Source: DASUAL01 sp035763805 (GTDB lineage Bacteria; Gemmatimonadota; Gemmatimonadetes; Gemmatimonadales; GWC2-71-9). From it: 64,000 nucleotides of DNA. This document shows, piece after piece, positions 16,670-26,990 of the stretch. The position numbers and the translations under genes were made by a program. The DNA is taken from positions 1 through 64,000 of the forward strand of contig DASUAL010000128.1 of the NCBI GenBank assembly GCA_035763805.1, read 5' to 3'. Each line of letters begins with the position of its first letter. The first letter of the stretch is position 1. Below the pieces are notes generated by a model. It searched no databases. It had not been told where the DNA came from and was given only the letters and a program-made list of their open reading frames with translations.

Positions 16670-19147
16670 CTAGCGCGGGCCGGGAGCAGGGGCAAGCTTG
16701 CCGTGCCCCAGCTCAAGCAGGTCCTTCAGCTGCCGGTAGTAGCGCCCGAAGGCCTCGAGGTCGCCCGCGGCGAGGGCGGCGTCCGCGAGGGCCGCGAGGC
16801 GGCGCGCCTCCTCCCACCTGGCGCCGAGGGATGTGTCGCCGACGAGCCGGGTGCGGCCCGCCGCCATCAGGTTCCGCAGGGCCGCGCTGGGCGTTGGCCC
16901 CTGCCCGCGGCGCTCACCCCAGGTGACAAACACGGTGTCGATACCGGCCGGCGCGCCTCCCGTCGCGGGCTCCCTGAACAGCGCCTGCTCCGAGAAGATT
17001 GTCCCGCCCACGTTCCAGAGCCGCAGCACACCGGGTGCCGTCGACGGCTGTGGTGACCCGACGAGCACGCTCGGCAGCCGTACGGTGGGATGGGGCCGCC
17101 ACACCAAGAACTGCGGTCCCGCCGGTCCGATCGCGCCGGCGACGAGCGCGACGACCTCCCTCGGCGTGCCTGTCTCGAACGACTGCGCGGTCCACAGCTG
17201 CCGCTCGCCGTCGCCGCTCGCCGGCGGCGCGACGAGCTCGAATGCCTCCCGCGGTCGCGGCCTCCACCCGGCCGAGTCGGGGTAGGGTTGCGCGATGAGG
17301 GCTCCCGCGAGCCGGAAGGCCTGTCGCGGGTACGGGAGGGCCGCGCGCACGCTCGCAGGGAGGCTGTCGAGGGGCTGCAGCAGCGGCTTGAAGATGCGCG
17401 CCCATGCCGCCGCCAGCGAGTCCGCCCCCGGCGCGAGGGCGAACCGCGTGTCGCCGCTCTCCGCGTTCACCGCGCCGACGAGCCCGGCGCGCAGGTAGCG
17501 GACGGCACGCCCCCGCCACTCCTGCCGGCGCGCGAGCGGAAACGCCTCCGAGACGAGGTATCCGTACGCAACCCACCAGAGAGTCCCGTTGGCGAGGAGC
17601 GGGACCGGCGCGTCGAACGTGGCGAATGGAGCGAGTCGCTCGAGCCGCTCCACGACGTCACGTCGCCAGAGGAGCACCAGGCCGTCCGTTTCGGGGCGCG
17701 TCAGCTCGGGGCTCTGCAGCGACCACGCGAGCGCCGTGCGGCGCCACCAGCCCACGAGCGGCACGCCGCTGGCGCGCGCGGCGGGCCAACTGTCCGCGGC
17801 CGCGACTGCGAACTCGCTGAAGCCGGGCCCGAACCACACCGGGTCTCCCCTGGGACGCGGCGCGAACTCGAGGGCGCCATCTGCCTCCACGACGGCGAGC
17901 GGGGGGCCGGCGCGCGCCCATGACCCCCGGTGGATCTCGGTCCACGTCGGCGCCGGCTGGGTGCGCGCCAGGGCGCCGAGGTCGGGCCTCGCGACGACGA
18001 GCCAGGTGGCTCTGCTGCCGCCGGGCCCGCTTCGCGACAGCGCCGCGCCGGCGACCGCTGCACGCGGGCCCAGCAGGTCCGGCTGGCGCGCGGCCACTGC
18101 GGCGGCGATGCGCTGGGCGTCCCACACGGGAAGGGTCGCAATGGCAACAGCGGCTGAGGGCAGCGCCGGCAGTGGTCGGTTTTCCGCGCCCAGCCACCCG
18201 AACGCCAACCCCTCCAGGCGCAGCCGTTCGTCGGCGAGTCGCATCTCGGCCTCGCCGCCCCGCTGACTCGCCAGTCCGGGCAGGACGAGGTAGACGAGGG
18301 AGGAGGCACCCAGCAGCGCGCCCCAGCTCGTGAGCAGCAGCATCGGTCTCTCGCGCAGGGCCCATACGAGGCTGGCGACGGCCGCCGCGACGGCGAGCGC
18401 CGCCACGACTGCGGCGCCGGGGAGTCGCACCTGCAGCGCGTTCCGCTCGAGCGCCCCGTGCAGCCCGCCCACGGTCTCGGCTGGGTCGAGCACCGCGCCC
18501 CAGCTGACGGCGAGAGCGGTGCAGGCGAACAGCAAGCCCAGGTGCGCCCGCGCGTGCGCGTTCCCGTACGGGCGCCAGCGGCGGAACCGCAGGGACCCGA
18601 TGCCGAGATAGAGGAGCGCGACGAGGATCGAAGCCGTGACCGTGGCGAGCAGCGCGAAGCCCTGCGCCCGCCGGGACCACGGCAGCTGGCCGACGTAGTA
18701 GCCGAGGTCCCGGTGTAGCAGCGGATCGGCGATGCCGAACTGCGGCGGATCGGACGCGAGGAGGACGGACATCCACCAGTCCCCGGTGTCCATGGCGAGG
18801 AGAAACCCGAACACCAGGCCGCTCGCCAGCATGCCGCCGAGCAACACGCGTTGGGGCACCGCCTCCACGATCTCGAGGTCGCCGAGGCGGCGCGGGAGCT
18901 GCACCGAGCCGATGGCCCGATAGACGAAGTACACGTTCCCGGTGCTCCACGCGACCGCGAGCAGCAGGATCAGGCCGGAGACGAGTCGGGCGATGTCGCG
19001 TGCGGCGACGTAGACGGCGCCGGCCGGAAGGCTGGACGCCCAGGCACGCTCCGCCGTCTCGAGCGCGCTCCAGCGTCCTCCGACCAGCAGCACGACCAGC
19101 ACCGCCGCGCCCAGCGCCAGCGCCCACCGGCGGCGGGCGGGCGTCAC
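16670..19147 (-). CDS. UPF0182 family large membrane protein
   Basis: Member of UPF0182 (COG1615), function unknown. 825 aa, somewhat shorter than the 900-1000 usual. About seven transmembrane helices fill roughly the first 290 residues (for example RRWALALGAAVLVVLLVGG, ILVALLYLGIG, LLFACTALAVSWGAVL), after which a large soluble, probably extracytoplasmic domain follows with YPRQAFRLAGALIAQPYPDS and LRNLMAAGRTRLV. GTG start at 19147 overlaps the phosphomannomutase stop as GTGA. The C-terminus is an alanine/leucine-rich helix. I see no catalytic motif. Confidence 0.8.
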   Translation of the reverse strand: MTPARRRWALALGAAVLVVLLVGGRWSALETAERAWASSLPAGAVYVAARDIARLVSGLILLLAVAWSTGNVYFVYRAIGSVQLPRRLGDLEIVEAVPQRVLLGGMLASGLVFGFLLAMDTGDWWMSVLLASDPPQFGIADPLLHRDLGYYVGQLPWSRRAQGFALLATVTASILVALLYLGIGSLRFRRWRPYGNAHARAHLGLLFACTALAVSWGAVLDPAETVGGLHGALERNALQVRLPGAAVVAALAVAAAVASLVWALRERPMLLLTSWGALLGASSLVYLVLPGLASQRGGEAEMRLADERLRLEGLAFGWLGAENRPLPALPSAAVAIATLPVWDAQRIAAAVAARQPDLLGPRAAVAGAALSRSGPGGSRATWLVVARPDLGALARTQPAPTWTEIHRGSWARAGPPLAVVEADGALEFAPRPRGDPVWFGPGFSEFAVAAADSWPAARASGVPLVGWWRRTALAWSLQSPELTRPETDGLVLLWRRDVVERLERLAPFATFDAPVPLLANGTLWWVAYGYLVSEAFPLARRQEWRGRAVRYLRAGLVGAVNAESGDTRFALAPGADSLAAAWARIFKPLLQPLDSLPASVRAALPYPRQAFRLAGALIAQPYPDSAGWRPRPREAFELVAPPASGDGERQLWTAQSFETGTPREVVALVAGAIGPAGPQFLVWRPHPTVRLPSVLVGSPQPSTAPGVLRLWNVGGTIFSEQALFREPATGGAPAGIDTVFVTWGERRGQGPTPSAALRNLMAAGRTRLVGDTSLGARWEEARRLAALADAALAAGDLEAFGRYYRQLKDLLELGHGKLAPAPGPR

Positions 19148-20520
19148 GGCCGGATGCGTTGGGTCGCGAGCCAACCCTCCACTTCCGCTCGGTACGCGGT
19201 GAGCGCCGCCTCGGTCCTGGCCTCGAACCGCAGCACCAGCACGGGCTGGGTGTTGGACGCGCGCAGCAGCCCCCAGCCGTCCGCGAAGCTGATGCGCACG
19301 CCGTCGAGCGTCGCGACGGGGTACTTCGCGGCGAAATGTCGCGCAGCGCGCGCGACCACGTCGAACTTGCGGTCGTCGGGGCAGTCCACGCGCAGCTCGG
19401 GCGTAGACACCGTCGGGGGAAGGTCGGCCAGCAGGCGCGACAGCGGCCCGCCCTGCTCTGCCACGTAGCGCAGTAGCCGGGCGGCGGCGAACAGCGCGTC
19501 GTCGAACCCGTACCAGTCGCCGCCGAAGAACATGTGGCCGCTCATCTCGCCGGCGAGCGGCGCCCCGAGCTCCTTCATCTTTTGCTTGATGAGCGAGTGC
19601 CCCGTCTTCCACATCGTGGGCCGCAGCCCGACGCGCGCCAGCTCTTTCGGGAGAATCTCAGAGCACTTGACGTCGAAGATGACCGCGTGGCCGGCGCCCA
19701 TGCGGCGCGCCAGGTCACGACCCAGCAACACGAGCAGTTGGTCGCCGAACACCGGACGCCCCTGTTCATCCACGGCGCCGATGCGATCCCCGTCGCCGTC
19801 GAACGCGATCCCGAGCTCCGCGCGCTCGCGGACGACCGCGGCTTGCAGGTCGCGCAGATTCTCGAGCACCGTGGGATCGGGGTGGTGATTCGGGAAGGTG
19901 CCGTCCGACTCGCAGAACAGCGGCACGACGTCGGCGCCGAGTCGACGGAGGGCGTCGGCGGCCACGAGACTCGCGACGCCGTTGCCGCAGTCGACCACGA
20001 CCTTGACCCGCCGGGGGAGCGGGCCATTGCGCTGCACGACGGCGTCGCGGTAGCGCGCGAGCACGGCGTGGTCGCGGCTCTGCGAGCCGCCGGGCCGCTC
20101 CGGCGTGCGGTCGTCCTCGATGAGCCGACGCAGTTCCTGAATCTCGGGGCCGTGGATCGCCTCGCCCGAGAGCACGAGCTTGAAGCCGTTGAACTCCGGC
20201 GGGTTGTGCGACCCCGTCACCTGCACGCCGCCGTCCACGTTGAGGACGTGGGTCGCGAAGTACAGCGCTGGAGTGGGCAACTCTCCGACGTTGACCCCGT
20301 GCCCGCCGACGGCTTCGATACCGGACAGGACCCCCTCGGCCAGCGCGGGCCCGGAAGGCCGGTTGTCGCGCCCCACCGCGAGCCGCGGGGCCCGATTGAG
20401 CCGTGCCCACGCCAGCGTCGCGACCGCCTGTCCGATCGCGCGTGCCGCCTCCGCCGTGAGCTGATCGTCCACGGTCCCGCGGATGTCGTACTCTCGGAAA
20501 ATCGCGGCGGGAATCTTCAT
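19144..20520 (-). CDS. Phosphomannomutase/phosphoglucomutase
   Basis: Alpha-D-phosphohexomutase of the AlgC/PMM-PGM group, 458 aa, moving phosphate between C1 and C6 of mannose or glucose for cell-surface sugar nucleotides. Phosphoserine Ser104 in VTGSHNPPEFNGFK, the Mg loop FDGDGDRIGAVD, the sugar-recognition GEMSGHMFF, and a C-terminal phosphate-binding RASNTQPVLVLRFEA are present; the N-terminus FREYDIRG is standard. ATG at 20520, 19 bp after the nuoN stop, so it may share the nuo transcript. GlmM is less likely because the metal and substrate loops match the PMM/PGM class. Confidence 0.88.
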   Translation of the reverse strand: MKIPAAIFREYDIRGTVDDQLTAEAARAIGQAVATLAWARLNRAPRLAVGRDNRPSGPALAEGVLSGIEAVGGHGVNVGELPTPALYFATHVLNVDGGVQVTGSHNPPEFNGFKLVLSGEAIHGPEIQELRRLIEDDRTPERPGGSQSRDHAVLARYRDAVVQRNGPLPRRVKVVVDCGNGVASLVAADALRRLGADVVPLFCESDGTFPNHHPDPTVLENLRDLQAAVVRERAELGIAFDGDGDRIGAVDEQGRPVFGDQLLVLLGRDLARRMGAGHAVIFDVKCSEILPKELARVGLRPTMWKTGHSLIKQKMKELGAPLAGEMSGHMFFGGDWYGFDDALFAAARLLRYVAEQGGPLSRLLADLPPTVSTPELRVDCPDDRKFDVVARAARHFAAKYPVATLDGVRISFADGWGLLRASNTQPVLVLRFEARTEAALTAYRAEVEGWLATQRIRP

Positions 20521-20539
20521 GGAACTCCTCCGCTGGCGG

Positions 20540-22087
20540 TCAGTTGCTCGTCGGAGCCCGCGGCGCGAGCGGCACGGGGGACATGGCCGCGGGCGCGGGA
20601 GCTTTCCGGACGGCGGCGCCGCTCGCGCGCGCGAGGTCGAGCAGGCGATTGGGCAACACGCCGAAGTACAGGAGCCCGACCACCGATGCGATCACCGCGG
20701 TCCGGCCCAGCAGGCCCAGACGCATGGGCGCGTGCGCCTGCTCGAACGGCTCCGGCTTCATGTACATCGCCATGATTACGGGGAGATAGTAACCTGCTGA
20801 GACGACGCTGGTGAGCACGAGAACGGCGGCGAGGACGGTCTGCCCCGCCGCGGTCGCCGCGACGAGGATATACCACTTCCCGATGAACCCGGCCGTAGCC
20901 GGGAAGCCGAGCAGGGACAGCATGCAGACGGCGAGGGCGAACGCAAGCCACGGCCTGCTGGACGCGAGCCCCGCGAGGTCGTCGATCAGCACGTCGCGCT
21001 CCCCGTTCCGTCCTTTCGCGGCCAGCAACGCGAAGGCCGCGAGCGTCATGAGGGTGTAGGCGACGAGGTAGAACAAGAGGGCCGCCGAACCCGCTGCGCT
21101 CCCCGTCGTGACCGCCACGAGCAAATACCCGGCGTGCGCGACCGACGAGTAGGCGAGCATGCGCTTCACCGTTCGCTGCGCCAGCGCGGCGAGATTTCCC
21201 ACCACCATCGTCGCGACGGCGAGCCACCACACGATCTGCGGCCACGCCGCGACGGCGCCGAACCCCTCTGCCAGCACCCGGAACAGCGCGACGAACGCCG
21301 CGGCCTTCACGCCCGTCGCCATGTAGGCGGTCACCGGCGTCGGGGCGCCGTCGTAGACGTCCGGGGCCCACATGTGAAACGGCACCGCCGCGACCTTGAA
21401 CCCGAAGCCGACGAGCACCAGGGCGAGGCCTGCGAGCAGCAGCACGCTGTCCTGGAGGCTTGCGAGCGCGATCTGGGAGCCGATGCTCGGGAGATTCGTG
21501 GTGCCCGTCGCGCCGTAGACCAGCGCGATCCCGTACACGAGGAAGCCGGAGCCGAACGCGCCCAGCAGGAAATACTTGAGCGCAGCCTCCGCCGACGCGA
21601 CGCTGTGGCGGTTGACGCCCGCGAGCACATAGACCGACACCGACATCACTTCGAGCCCGAGAAAGATCATCATGAGATCGGCGCCGCCCGCCATCACCAT
21701 CATGCCCAGGGTGCCGAAGAGCAGAAGCGCGTAGTACTCCGGTGCCAACAGGTTCTCGCGCTCGAGGTAGTCGAATGAGACGAGCACCGTCACCGCGGCC
21801 GTGCCCAGAAACAACCAGTCCGCTACAAAGCGGAAATCGTCGACGGCGATCATGGCCGGGATTCCCGGCGCCGCCGCCCGTTGCCACCACAGAAACCACG
21901 CCGCCCCCGCTGCGCTCGCGAGCCCGGCCAGGGTCAACCATCCAGCGACCCGAAGGTCCCGTGCCGTGCGGTGCCGCCAGGCCACCGTCAGCAGCACGAC
22001 GATCGTCCACGCGGTGAGCACGAGCTCCGGCGCGAACGCGATCATCAGATCGCGGGAGCTCGCGAGATCGAGGGCCGCCAGATTCAT
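20540..22087 (-). CDS. nuoN: NADH-quinone oxidoreductase subunit N
   Basis: Antiporter-like proton-pumping subunit of complex I, 515 aa with about 14 membrane helices. Conserved segments: the Lys/Glu region EAALKYFLLGAFGSGFLVYG, FKVAAVPFHMWAPDVYDGAP, and KRMLAYSSVAHAGYLL. ATG at 22087 overlaps the nuoM stop as ATGA. The C-terminal tail is Ala/Pro-rich. It closes the 14-gene nuo set. The frame is open far upstream of this start, but that sequence lies across nuoM and nuoL and is not a protein. Confidence 0.96.
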   Translation of the reverse strand: MNLAALDLASSRDLMIAFAPELVLTAWTIVVLLTVAWRHRTARDLRVAGWLTLAGLASAAGAAWFLWWQRAAAPGIPAMIAVDDFRFVADWLFLGTAAVTVLVSFDYLERENLLAPEYYALLLFGTLGMMVMAGGADLMMIFLGLEVMSVSVYVLAGVNRHSVASAEAALKYFLLGAFGSGFLVYGIALVYGATGTTNLPSIGSQIALASLQDSVLLLAGLALVLVGFGFKVAAVPFHMWAPDVYDGAPTPVTAYMATGVKAAAFVALFRVLAEGFGAVAAWPQIVWWLAVATMVVGNLAALAQRTVKRMLAYSSVAHAGYLLVAVTTGSAAGSAALLFYLVAYTLMTLAAFALLAAKGRNGERDVLIDDLAGLASSRPWLAFALAVCMLSLLGFPATAGFIGKWYILVAATAAGQTVLAAVLVLTSVVSAGYYLPVIMAMYMKPEPFEQAHAPMRLGLLGRTAVIASVVGLLYFGVLPNRLLDLARASGAAVRKAPAPAAMSPVPLAPRAPTSN

Positions 22088-23592
22088 CGCGCCGCCGTCC
22101 CGGTACCGGCCGACGCCCGAACCGACTCGATGAAGTGTTGGGCCGCAGGCTCCATCCGCCGGAGGAACGGCGTGGGGTAGAGGCCGATCCACAGGATGCA
22201 GGCGACGAGGGGCAGTAGCACCGCGAGCTCGCGCGGCGTGAGATCGAGGAGCTTTTCGTTCTCCGGCTTGTCGAGCGGGTTGAAGATCACCCGCTGCAGC
22301 GCCGGCAGCAGATACATCGCCGCCACGATCACGCCGCCCGCCGCGACCGTAGTGGCGACCGGATACGTCTGGAACGCGCCGAGCAACACGAGCAGCTCCC
22401 CTACGAACCCGTTGGTGGACGGGAGCCCGATCGACGAGAGCGACACGATCGTGAGGATGGTGGCGAGCATCGGGACGACCCGCGCGATCCCGCCGAACGC
22501 GTCGATCAGCCGGCTGTGGCGTCGCTCGTACAGCATCCCCGCCAGGAAGAACAGCGCCCCGGTCGAGATGCCGTGGTTGATCATCACCATCAGCGCGCCC
22601 TGCACGCTCTGGAGCGTCAGTGCCCAAATACCGAGCATCACGAACCCGAGGTGCGCCACGGACGAGTACGCGATCAGCTTCTTGAAGTCGGGCTGCACCA
22701 TCGCGACGAGTCCGCCATAGACGATCCCGATCAGCGACAACCCGACGATCCCTGCCTGCACCCACGGGTGCAGGGCCACGGTCGGGAAGAAGGGAACGGC
22801 GAACCGCAGGAATCCGTAGGTCCCCATCTTCAGCAGGATGCCGGCGAGGATGACCGAGCCTGCCGTCGGTGCCTCCACGTGGGCGTCGGGCAGCCAGGTG
22901 TGGAGGGGGAACATCGGCACCTTGATGGCGAACGCCAGAAAGAACGCGGCGAACAGCCAGAACGCGACCGGACCCAGCGCACCCATGTGCCCGATCAGAT
23001 GGAGGTAGGAGAACGAGTAGACGCCGGTGCGCTGCCTCACGAGGTACACGAGCACGAGGATCGCCAGAAGCATGAGGAGCGATCCGAAGAACGTGTAGAT
23101 GAAGAACTTGATGGCCGCGTATAGCCGGTTCTCCCCACCCCACACCCCGATGATGAAATACATCGGGATCAGCATCACCTCCCACATCACGTAAAACAGG
23201 AACAGGTCGAGGGAGACGAACACGCCGATCATCCCCGACGTCAGCACGAGCATCAGCGCGTAGAACCCGCGCTCGCGCGTGGTGATGTACGTGTAGCTCC
23301 CGAGCACCGACAGCGGGACGAGGAACGTCGTGAGCAGTACCAGGAAGAGCGAGAGCCCGTCTACACCCACCGTGTACCGGATGCCCCAGGCAGGGATCCA
23401 CGGGACGTCGAGCTGGAACTGCATCCCCCCCGCCGGAACGAACGTCCACCACAGCGGTACCGAGAGCGCGAACTCCACGAGGCTGGCGGCCAGCGCCAGG
23501 TGCTTCGCCCAGCGGGCGGGCCCGAGGAGCACACCGAGCGCCGCGACGAGGGGCCAGGCGATGAGCGCGGTGAGGACCCAGGTCTGGTACAT
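22084..23592 (-). CDS. nuoM: NADH-quinone oxidoreductase subunit M
   Basis: Middle antiporter-like pump of complex I, 502 aa, about 14 helices. Marks: GVDGLSLFLVLLTTFLVPLS, the conserved Glu in YVMWEVMLIPMYFIIGVWGG, FAIKVPMFPLHTWLPDAHVE, and LIAYSSVAHLGFVMLG. ATG at 23592, 3 bp after nuoL. Ends in a poorly conserved tail after the last helix. Confidence 0.96.
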   Translation of the reverse strand: MYQTWVLTALIAWPLVAALGVLLGPARWAKHLALAASLVEFALSVPLWWTFVPAGGMQFQLDVPWIPAWGIRYTVGVDGLSLFLVLLTTFLVPLSVLGSYTYITTRERGFYALMLVLTSGMIGVFVSLDLFLFYVMWEVMLIPMYFIIGVWGGENRLYAAIKFFIYTFFGSLLMLLAILVLVYLVRQRTGVYSFSYLHLIGHMGALGPVAFWLFAAFFLAFAIKVPMFPLHTWLPDAHVEAPTAGSVILAGILLKMGTYGFLRFAVPFFPTVALHPWVQAGIVGLSLIGIVYGGLVAMVQPDFKKLIAYSSVAHLGFVMLGIWALTLQSVQGALMVMINHGISTGALFFLAGMLYERRHSRLIDAFGGIARVVPMLATILTIVSLSSIGLPSTNGFVGELLVLLGAFQTYPVATTVAAGGVIVAAMYLLPALQRVIFNPLDKPENEKLLDLTPRELAVLLPLVACILWIGLYPTPFLRRMEPAAQHFIESVRASAGTGTAAR

Positions 23593-23595
23593 GGC

Positions 23596-25572
23596 TCAGC
23601 GCAGCGCCGCGCGGAGCACCAACAGCACGCCCACGACGAACACGACGACGTAGACGCCCACCTGTCCCGTCTGCAGTCGGCTGCCCACCCAGCCGAGCGC
23701 CCGGCACGCCGCCGCGCTGCCGTTCACCAGCAGCCCGTCCACCACCTGCATGTCGATGACCTTCCACAGCACCTCGCGGGACAGCCACATCACCGGCCGG
23801 ACGATCAGGCGGTCGTAGATCTCGTCGACGTACCACTTGTGCCACAGCACCCGGCCCAGCCCGGTCTCGCGCGGCGCGAGCCGCGCGGGGACGAGCGCCT
23901 CCGGCTTGAGCAGCCGCAGGGCGCCGACGATGCCCGCCACGGCCACCACCACGGCGCCCACCACCAGCGCCCACTCGGTGGCGTGCGACACGGCGATGGC
24001 CGGCCGCATCCGGTCGGCAACCTGCGTGACCGGAGCGAGCCAGTGGTGCAGGAACGCGTGCCCACCGACGAGCTCGGGGAGGTTGAGCACGCCGCCCCCG
24101 AGGCTCAGCGCTCCCAGCACGACGAGCGGGGCGGTCATCACCCACGGCGCCTCGTGCAGGTGCTCGCGCTCTCGCTCGCCGGTGCGGTTCGGGCCGTGGA
24201 AGGCGTACAGCATCAGCCGGGTCATGTAGAACGCGGTAAGCAGCGCCGCCACGATCGCCAGCCCCCAGAAGGCGTACCATGCCGGGTCCGCGCCGGCGCG
24301 CGCGAACGCCGCGACCAGGATCTCGTCCTTCGAGAAGAAGCCCGAGAACGGCGGGATCCCGGCGATCGCGAGTGTCGCGACCCACATCAGTGCCCAGGTC
24401 CACGGCAGGTAGCGCCGCAGGCCGCCCATGTTGCGCATGTCTTGGGCATCCTCGTGCCGGTGGGTCGCGTGGTACGCCTGGTGCATCGCATGAATCACGC
24501 TCCCCGCGCCAAGGAACAGGAGCGCCTTGAAGAAAGCGTGCGTCACGAGGTGGAAAATGCCCGCCGCGTACGCGCCCGTCCCGACGCCCAGGAACATGTA
24601 GCCGAGCTGGGAGATGGTGGAGTACGCGAGCACCCGCTTGATGTCCCACTGCTTGAGGGCGATCGTCGCGGCGAAGAGTGCCGTGAGCGCGCCCACGCCC
24701 GCGACCACGCTGCTCGAGACCGGCGCCATGGCGAACAGCACGTTGCAGCGCGCGACCAGGTAGACGCCCGCGGTCACCATGGTCGCGGCGTGGATCAGCG
24801 CCGAGACGGGAGTGGGGCCCTGCATGGCGTCGGGGAGCCAGGTATACAGCGGGATCTGCGCCGACTTCCCCGTACAACCGAGGAACAGGAACAGCGTGAT
24901 CGCCGTGACGACGCCGCCGCCCGCGGCGAGCACGGGCGCCTGCCGGAAGACCTCGGCGAAGTCGAGCGAGCCCGTGTGCTGGAAGATCAAAAACATCGCG
25001 ATCAGGAACCCGACGTCCCCGATGCGGTTCACGATGAACGCCTTCTTCCCCGCGTCGGCGTTGATCTTCTCGTTGAACCAGAAGCCGATCAGCAGGTAGG
25101 AGCAGAGCCCGACGCCTTCCCAGCCGACGAACATGACGGGGAAGTTCGCCCCGAGGACGAGCGTCAGCATGAAGAAGACGAAGAGGTTCAGGAATGCGAA
25201 GTAGCGGGCGTAGCCCGGGTCTGCGCCCATGTACCCGACGCTGAACAGGTGAATCAGGGCGCCCACGCCCGTGACGACGAGCACCATCACAGCGGAGAGC
25301 TGGTCGAACTGGAGCGCGAAGTCGATGCGCAGGCTCCCGACCGGCAGCCACTCCCAATAGCGGACCACCAGCGGCGCCGCGGGGTGGCGGCCGGCGAACT
25401 CGACCACGGCCGCGATGCCGGCGGCGAACGCCAGCGCGAGGACCCCGACGCCAATCACGGACACGGCGGTCTTGGCACCGGGGCGGACCAGGGCCAGGGC
25501 GCCGTTGAGCACGAACCCGAGGAGCGGCAGCGCAGGTAGGACCCAGAGCGCGTTCAGAACGGATTCGGGCAT
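23596..25572 (-). CDS. nuoL: NADH-quinone oxidoreductase subunit L
   Basis: Distal antiporter-like pump with the long lateral helix, 658 aa, about 16 helices. Seen: QLSAVMVLVVTGVGALIHLFS, the conserved Glu in VGWEGVGLCSYLLIGFWF, KSAQIPLYTWLPDAMQGPTP, RVLAYSTISQLGYMFLGVG, and ALLFLGAGSVIHAMH. ATG at 25572 shares one base with the nuoK TGA (TGATG), implying coupled translation. Confidence 0.96.
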   Translation of the reverse strand: MPESVLNALWVLPALPLLGFVLNGALALVRPGAKTAVSVIGVGVLALAFAAGIAAVVEFAGRHPAAPLVVRYWEWLPVGSLRIDFALQFDQLSAVMVLVVTGVGALIHLFSVGYMGADPGYARYFAFLNLFVFFMLTLVLGANFPVMFVGWEGVGLCSYLLIGFWFNEKINADAGKKAFIVNRIGDVGFLIAMFLIFQHTGSLDFAEVFRQAPVLAAGGGVVTAITLFLFLGCTGKSAQIPLYTWLPDAMQGPTPVSALIHAATMVTAGVYLVARCNVLFAMAPVSSSVVAGVGALTALFAATIALKQWDIKRVLAYSTISQLGYMFLGVGTGAYAAGIFHLVTHAFFKALLFLGAGSVIHAMHQAYHATHRHEDAQDMRNMGGLRRYLPWTWALMWVATLAIAGIPPFSGFFSKDEILVAAFARAGADPAWYAFWGLAIVAALLTAFYMTRLMLYAFHGPNRTGEREREHLHEAPWVMTAPLVVLGALSLGGGVLNLPELVGGHAFLHHWLAPVTQVADRMRPAIAVSHATEWALVVGAVVVAVAGIVGALRLLKPEALVPARLAPRETGLGRVLWHKWYVDEIYDRLIVRPVMWLSREVLWKVIDMQVVDGLLVNGSAAACRALGWVGSRLQTGQVGVYVVVFVVGVLLVLRAALR

Positions 25573-25892
25573 CAGCCCTTCAGCAGGTTGATGTTCTGGA
25601 GGTCCACCGTCTCGCGATGACGATAGATCGCGAGGATGATCGCGAGTCCGACTGCGGCCTCAGCGGCCGCAACCGCCATGACGAAGAACACGAAGACTTG
25701 GCCGCGCACGCCGGCCTCGACGCCGGCGGTCGTGCCCAGCCGCTGCGCGAGAGCGACGAACGCCAGGTTCGCGGCGTTGAGCATCAGTTCGACGCACATG
25801 AAGATGACGATCGCGTTGCGTCGCAGCAGCACGCCGGCGACGCCGAGGGTGAAGAGCACCGCGGAAACGGCGAGAGCGGGTCCGAGGAGCAT
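25572..25892 (-). CDS. nuoK: NADH-quinone oxidoreductase subunit K
   Basis: Small three-helix membrane subunit at the proton channel, 106 aa. The functionally important membrane Glu lies in FMCVELMLNAANLAFV, and a second in AAAEAAVGLAIILAIYR. Ends NINLLKG as is typical. ATG at 25892 directly abuts the nuoJ stop. Confidence 0.96.
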   Translation of the reverse strand: MLLGPALAVSAVLFTLGVAGVLLRRNAIVIFMCVELMLNAANLAFVALAQRLGTTAGVEAGVRGQVFVFFVMAVAAAEAAVGLAIILAIYRHRETVDLQNINLLKG

Positions 25893-26480
<588 letters not shown>

Positions 26481-26483
26481 CCC

Positions 26484-26990
26484 TCACTCGCCCTTCGGAT
26501 CGGCCGGGTCCCAGAGCGTCGAAACGGGGTGCGTCTGCGCGCACAGGCGCTCGAGGTCGTACACGAACCGTTCGCGCGAGTATTCGGAATTCTCGTAGTG
26601 CACGCCGACGTGGATCGCCTCCTCGGGACAAACCTCCTGGCAATAGCCGCAGAACACGCAGCGAAACTCGTCGATCTCGTAGATCAGCGGGTAGCGGTTC
26701 CCCTCCTCGTCCTCCCCCGGCACCAGCTTGATGCAGTTCGCGGGGCAGATCTGTGGGCACAGTCCGCACGCTACGCACTTGGCCCGCCCCTGCTCGTCCG
26801 TGAGCATGCGATGCGTGCCGCGCCAGCGGGGCGTGATCGCCCAGTCGTCGGTGGACTTCTGCTCCGGGTACTGCATCGTCACCTTGGGCCGGAACACGTG
26901 CTGCAGCGTAAGCGCCATCCCCTTGAGCGTCGCCCGCACGTACGAGGCCTGCGTCCCGGGCCGCTTCATGACTTTGACGCCGATCGCCAT
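26484..26990 (-). CDS. nuoI: NADH-quinone oxidoreductase subunit I
   Basis: Ferredoxin-like subunit with the N6a and N6b [4Fe-4S] clusters, 168 aa. The two motifs are CVACGLCPQICPANC and CVFCGYCQEVCPEEA; residues before them (TLQHVFRPKVTMQYPEQK) are the usual amphipathic anchor. ATG at 26990 shares a base with the nuoH TGA (TGATG). The longer open frame upstream is nuoH read in another frame. Confidence 0.96.
   Translation of the reverse strand: MAIGVKVMKRPGTQASYVRATLKGMALTLQHVFRPKVTMQYPEQKSTDDWAITPRWRGTHRMLTDEQGRAKCVACGLCPQICPANCIKLVPGEDEEGNRYPLIYEIDEFRCVFCGYCQEVCPEEAIHVGVHYENSEYSRERFVYDLERLCAQTHPVSTLWDPADPKGE

Noticed and set aside
22088..25357. The nuoN frame stays open for over 1000 codons upstream of its ATG
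   Set aside because: That stretch covers nuoM and nuoL in another frame, and its Arg/Gly/Pro-rich translation is not protein-like. The ATG overlapping the nuoM stop is the start.
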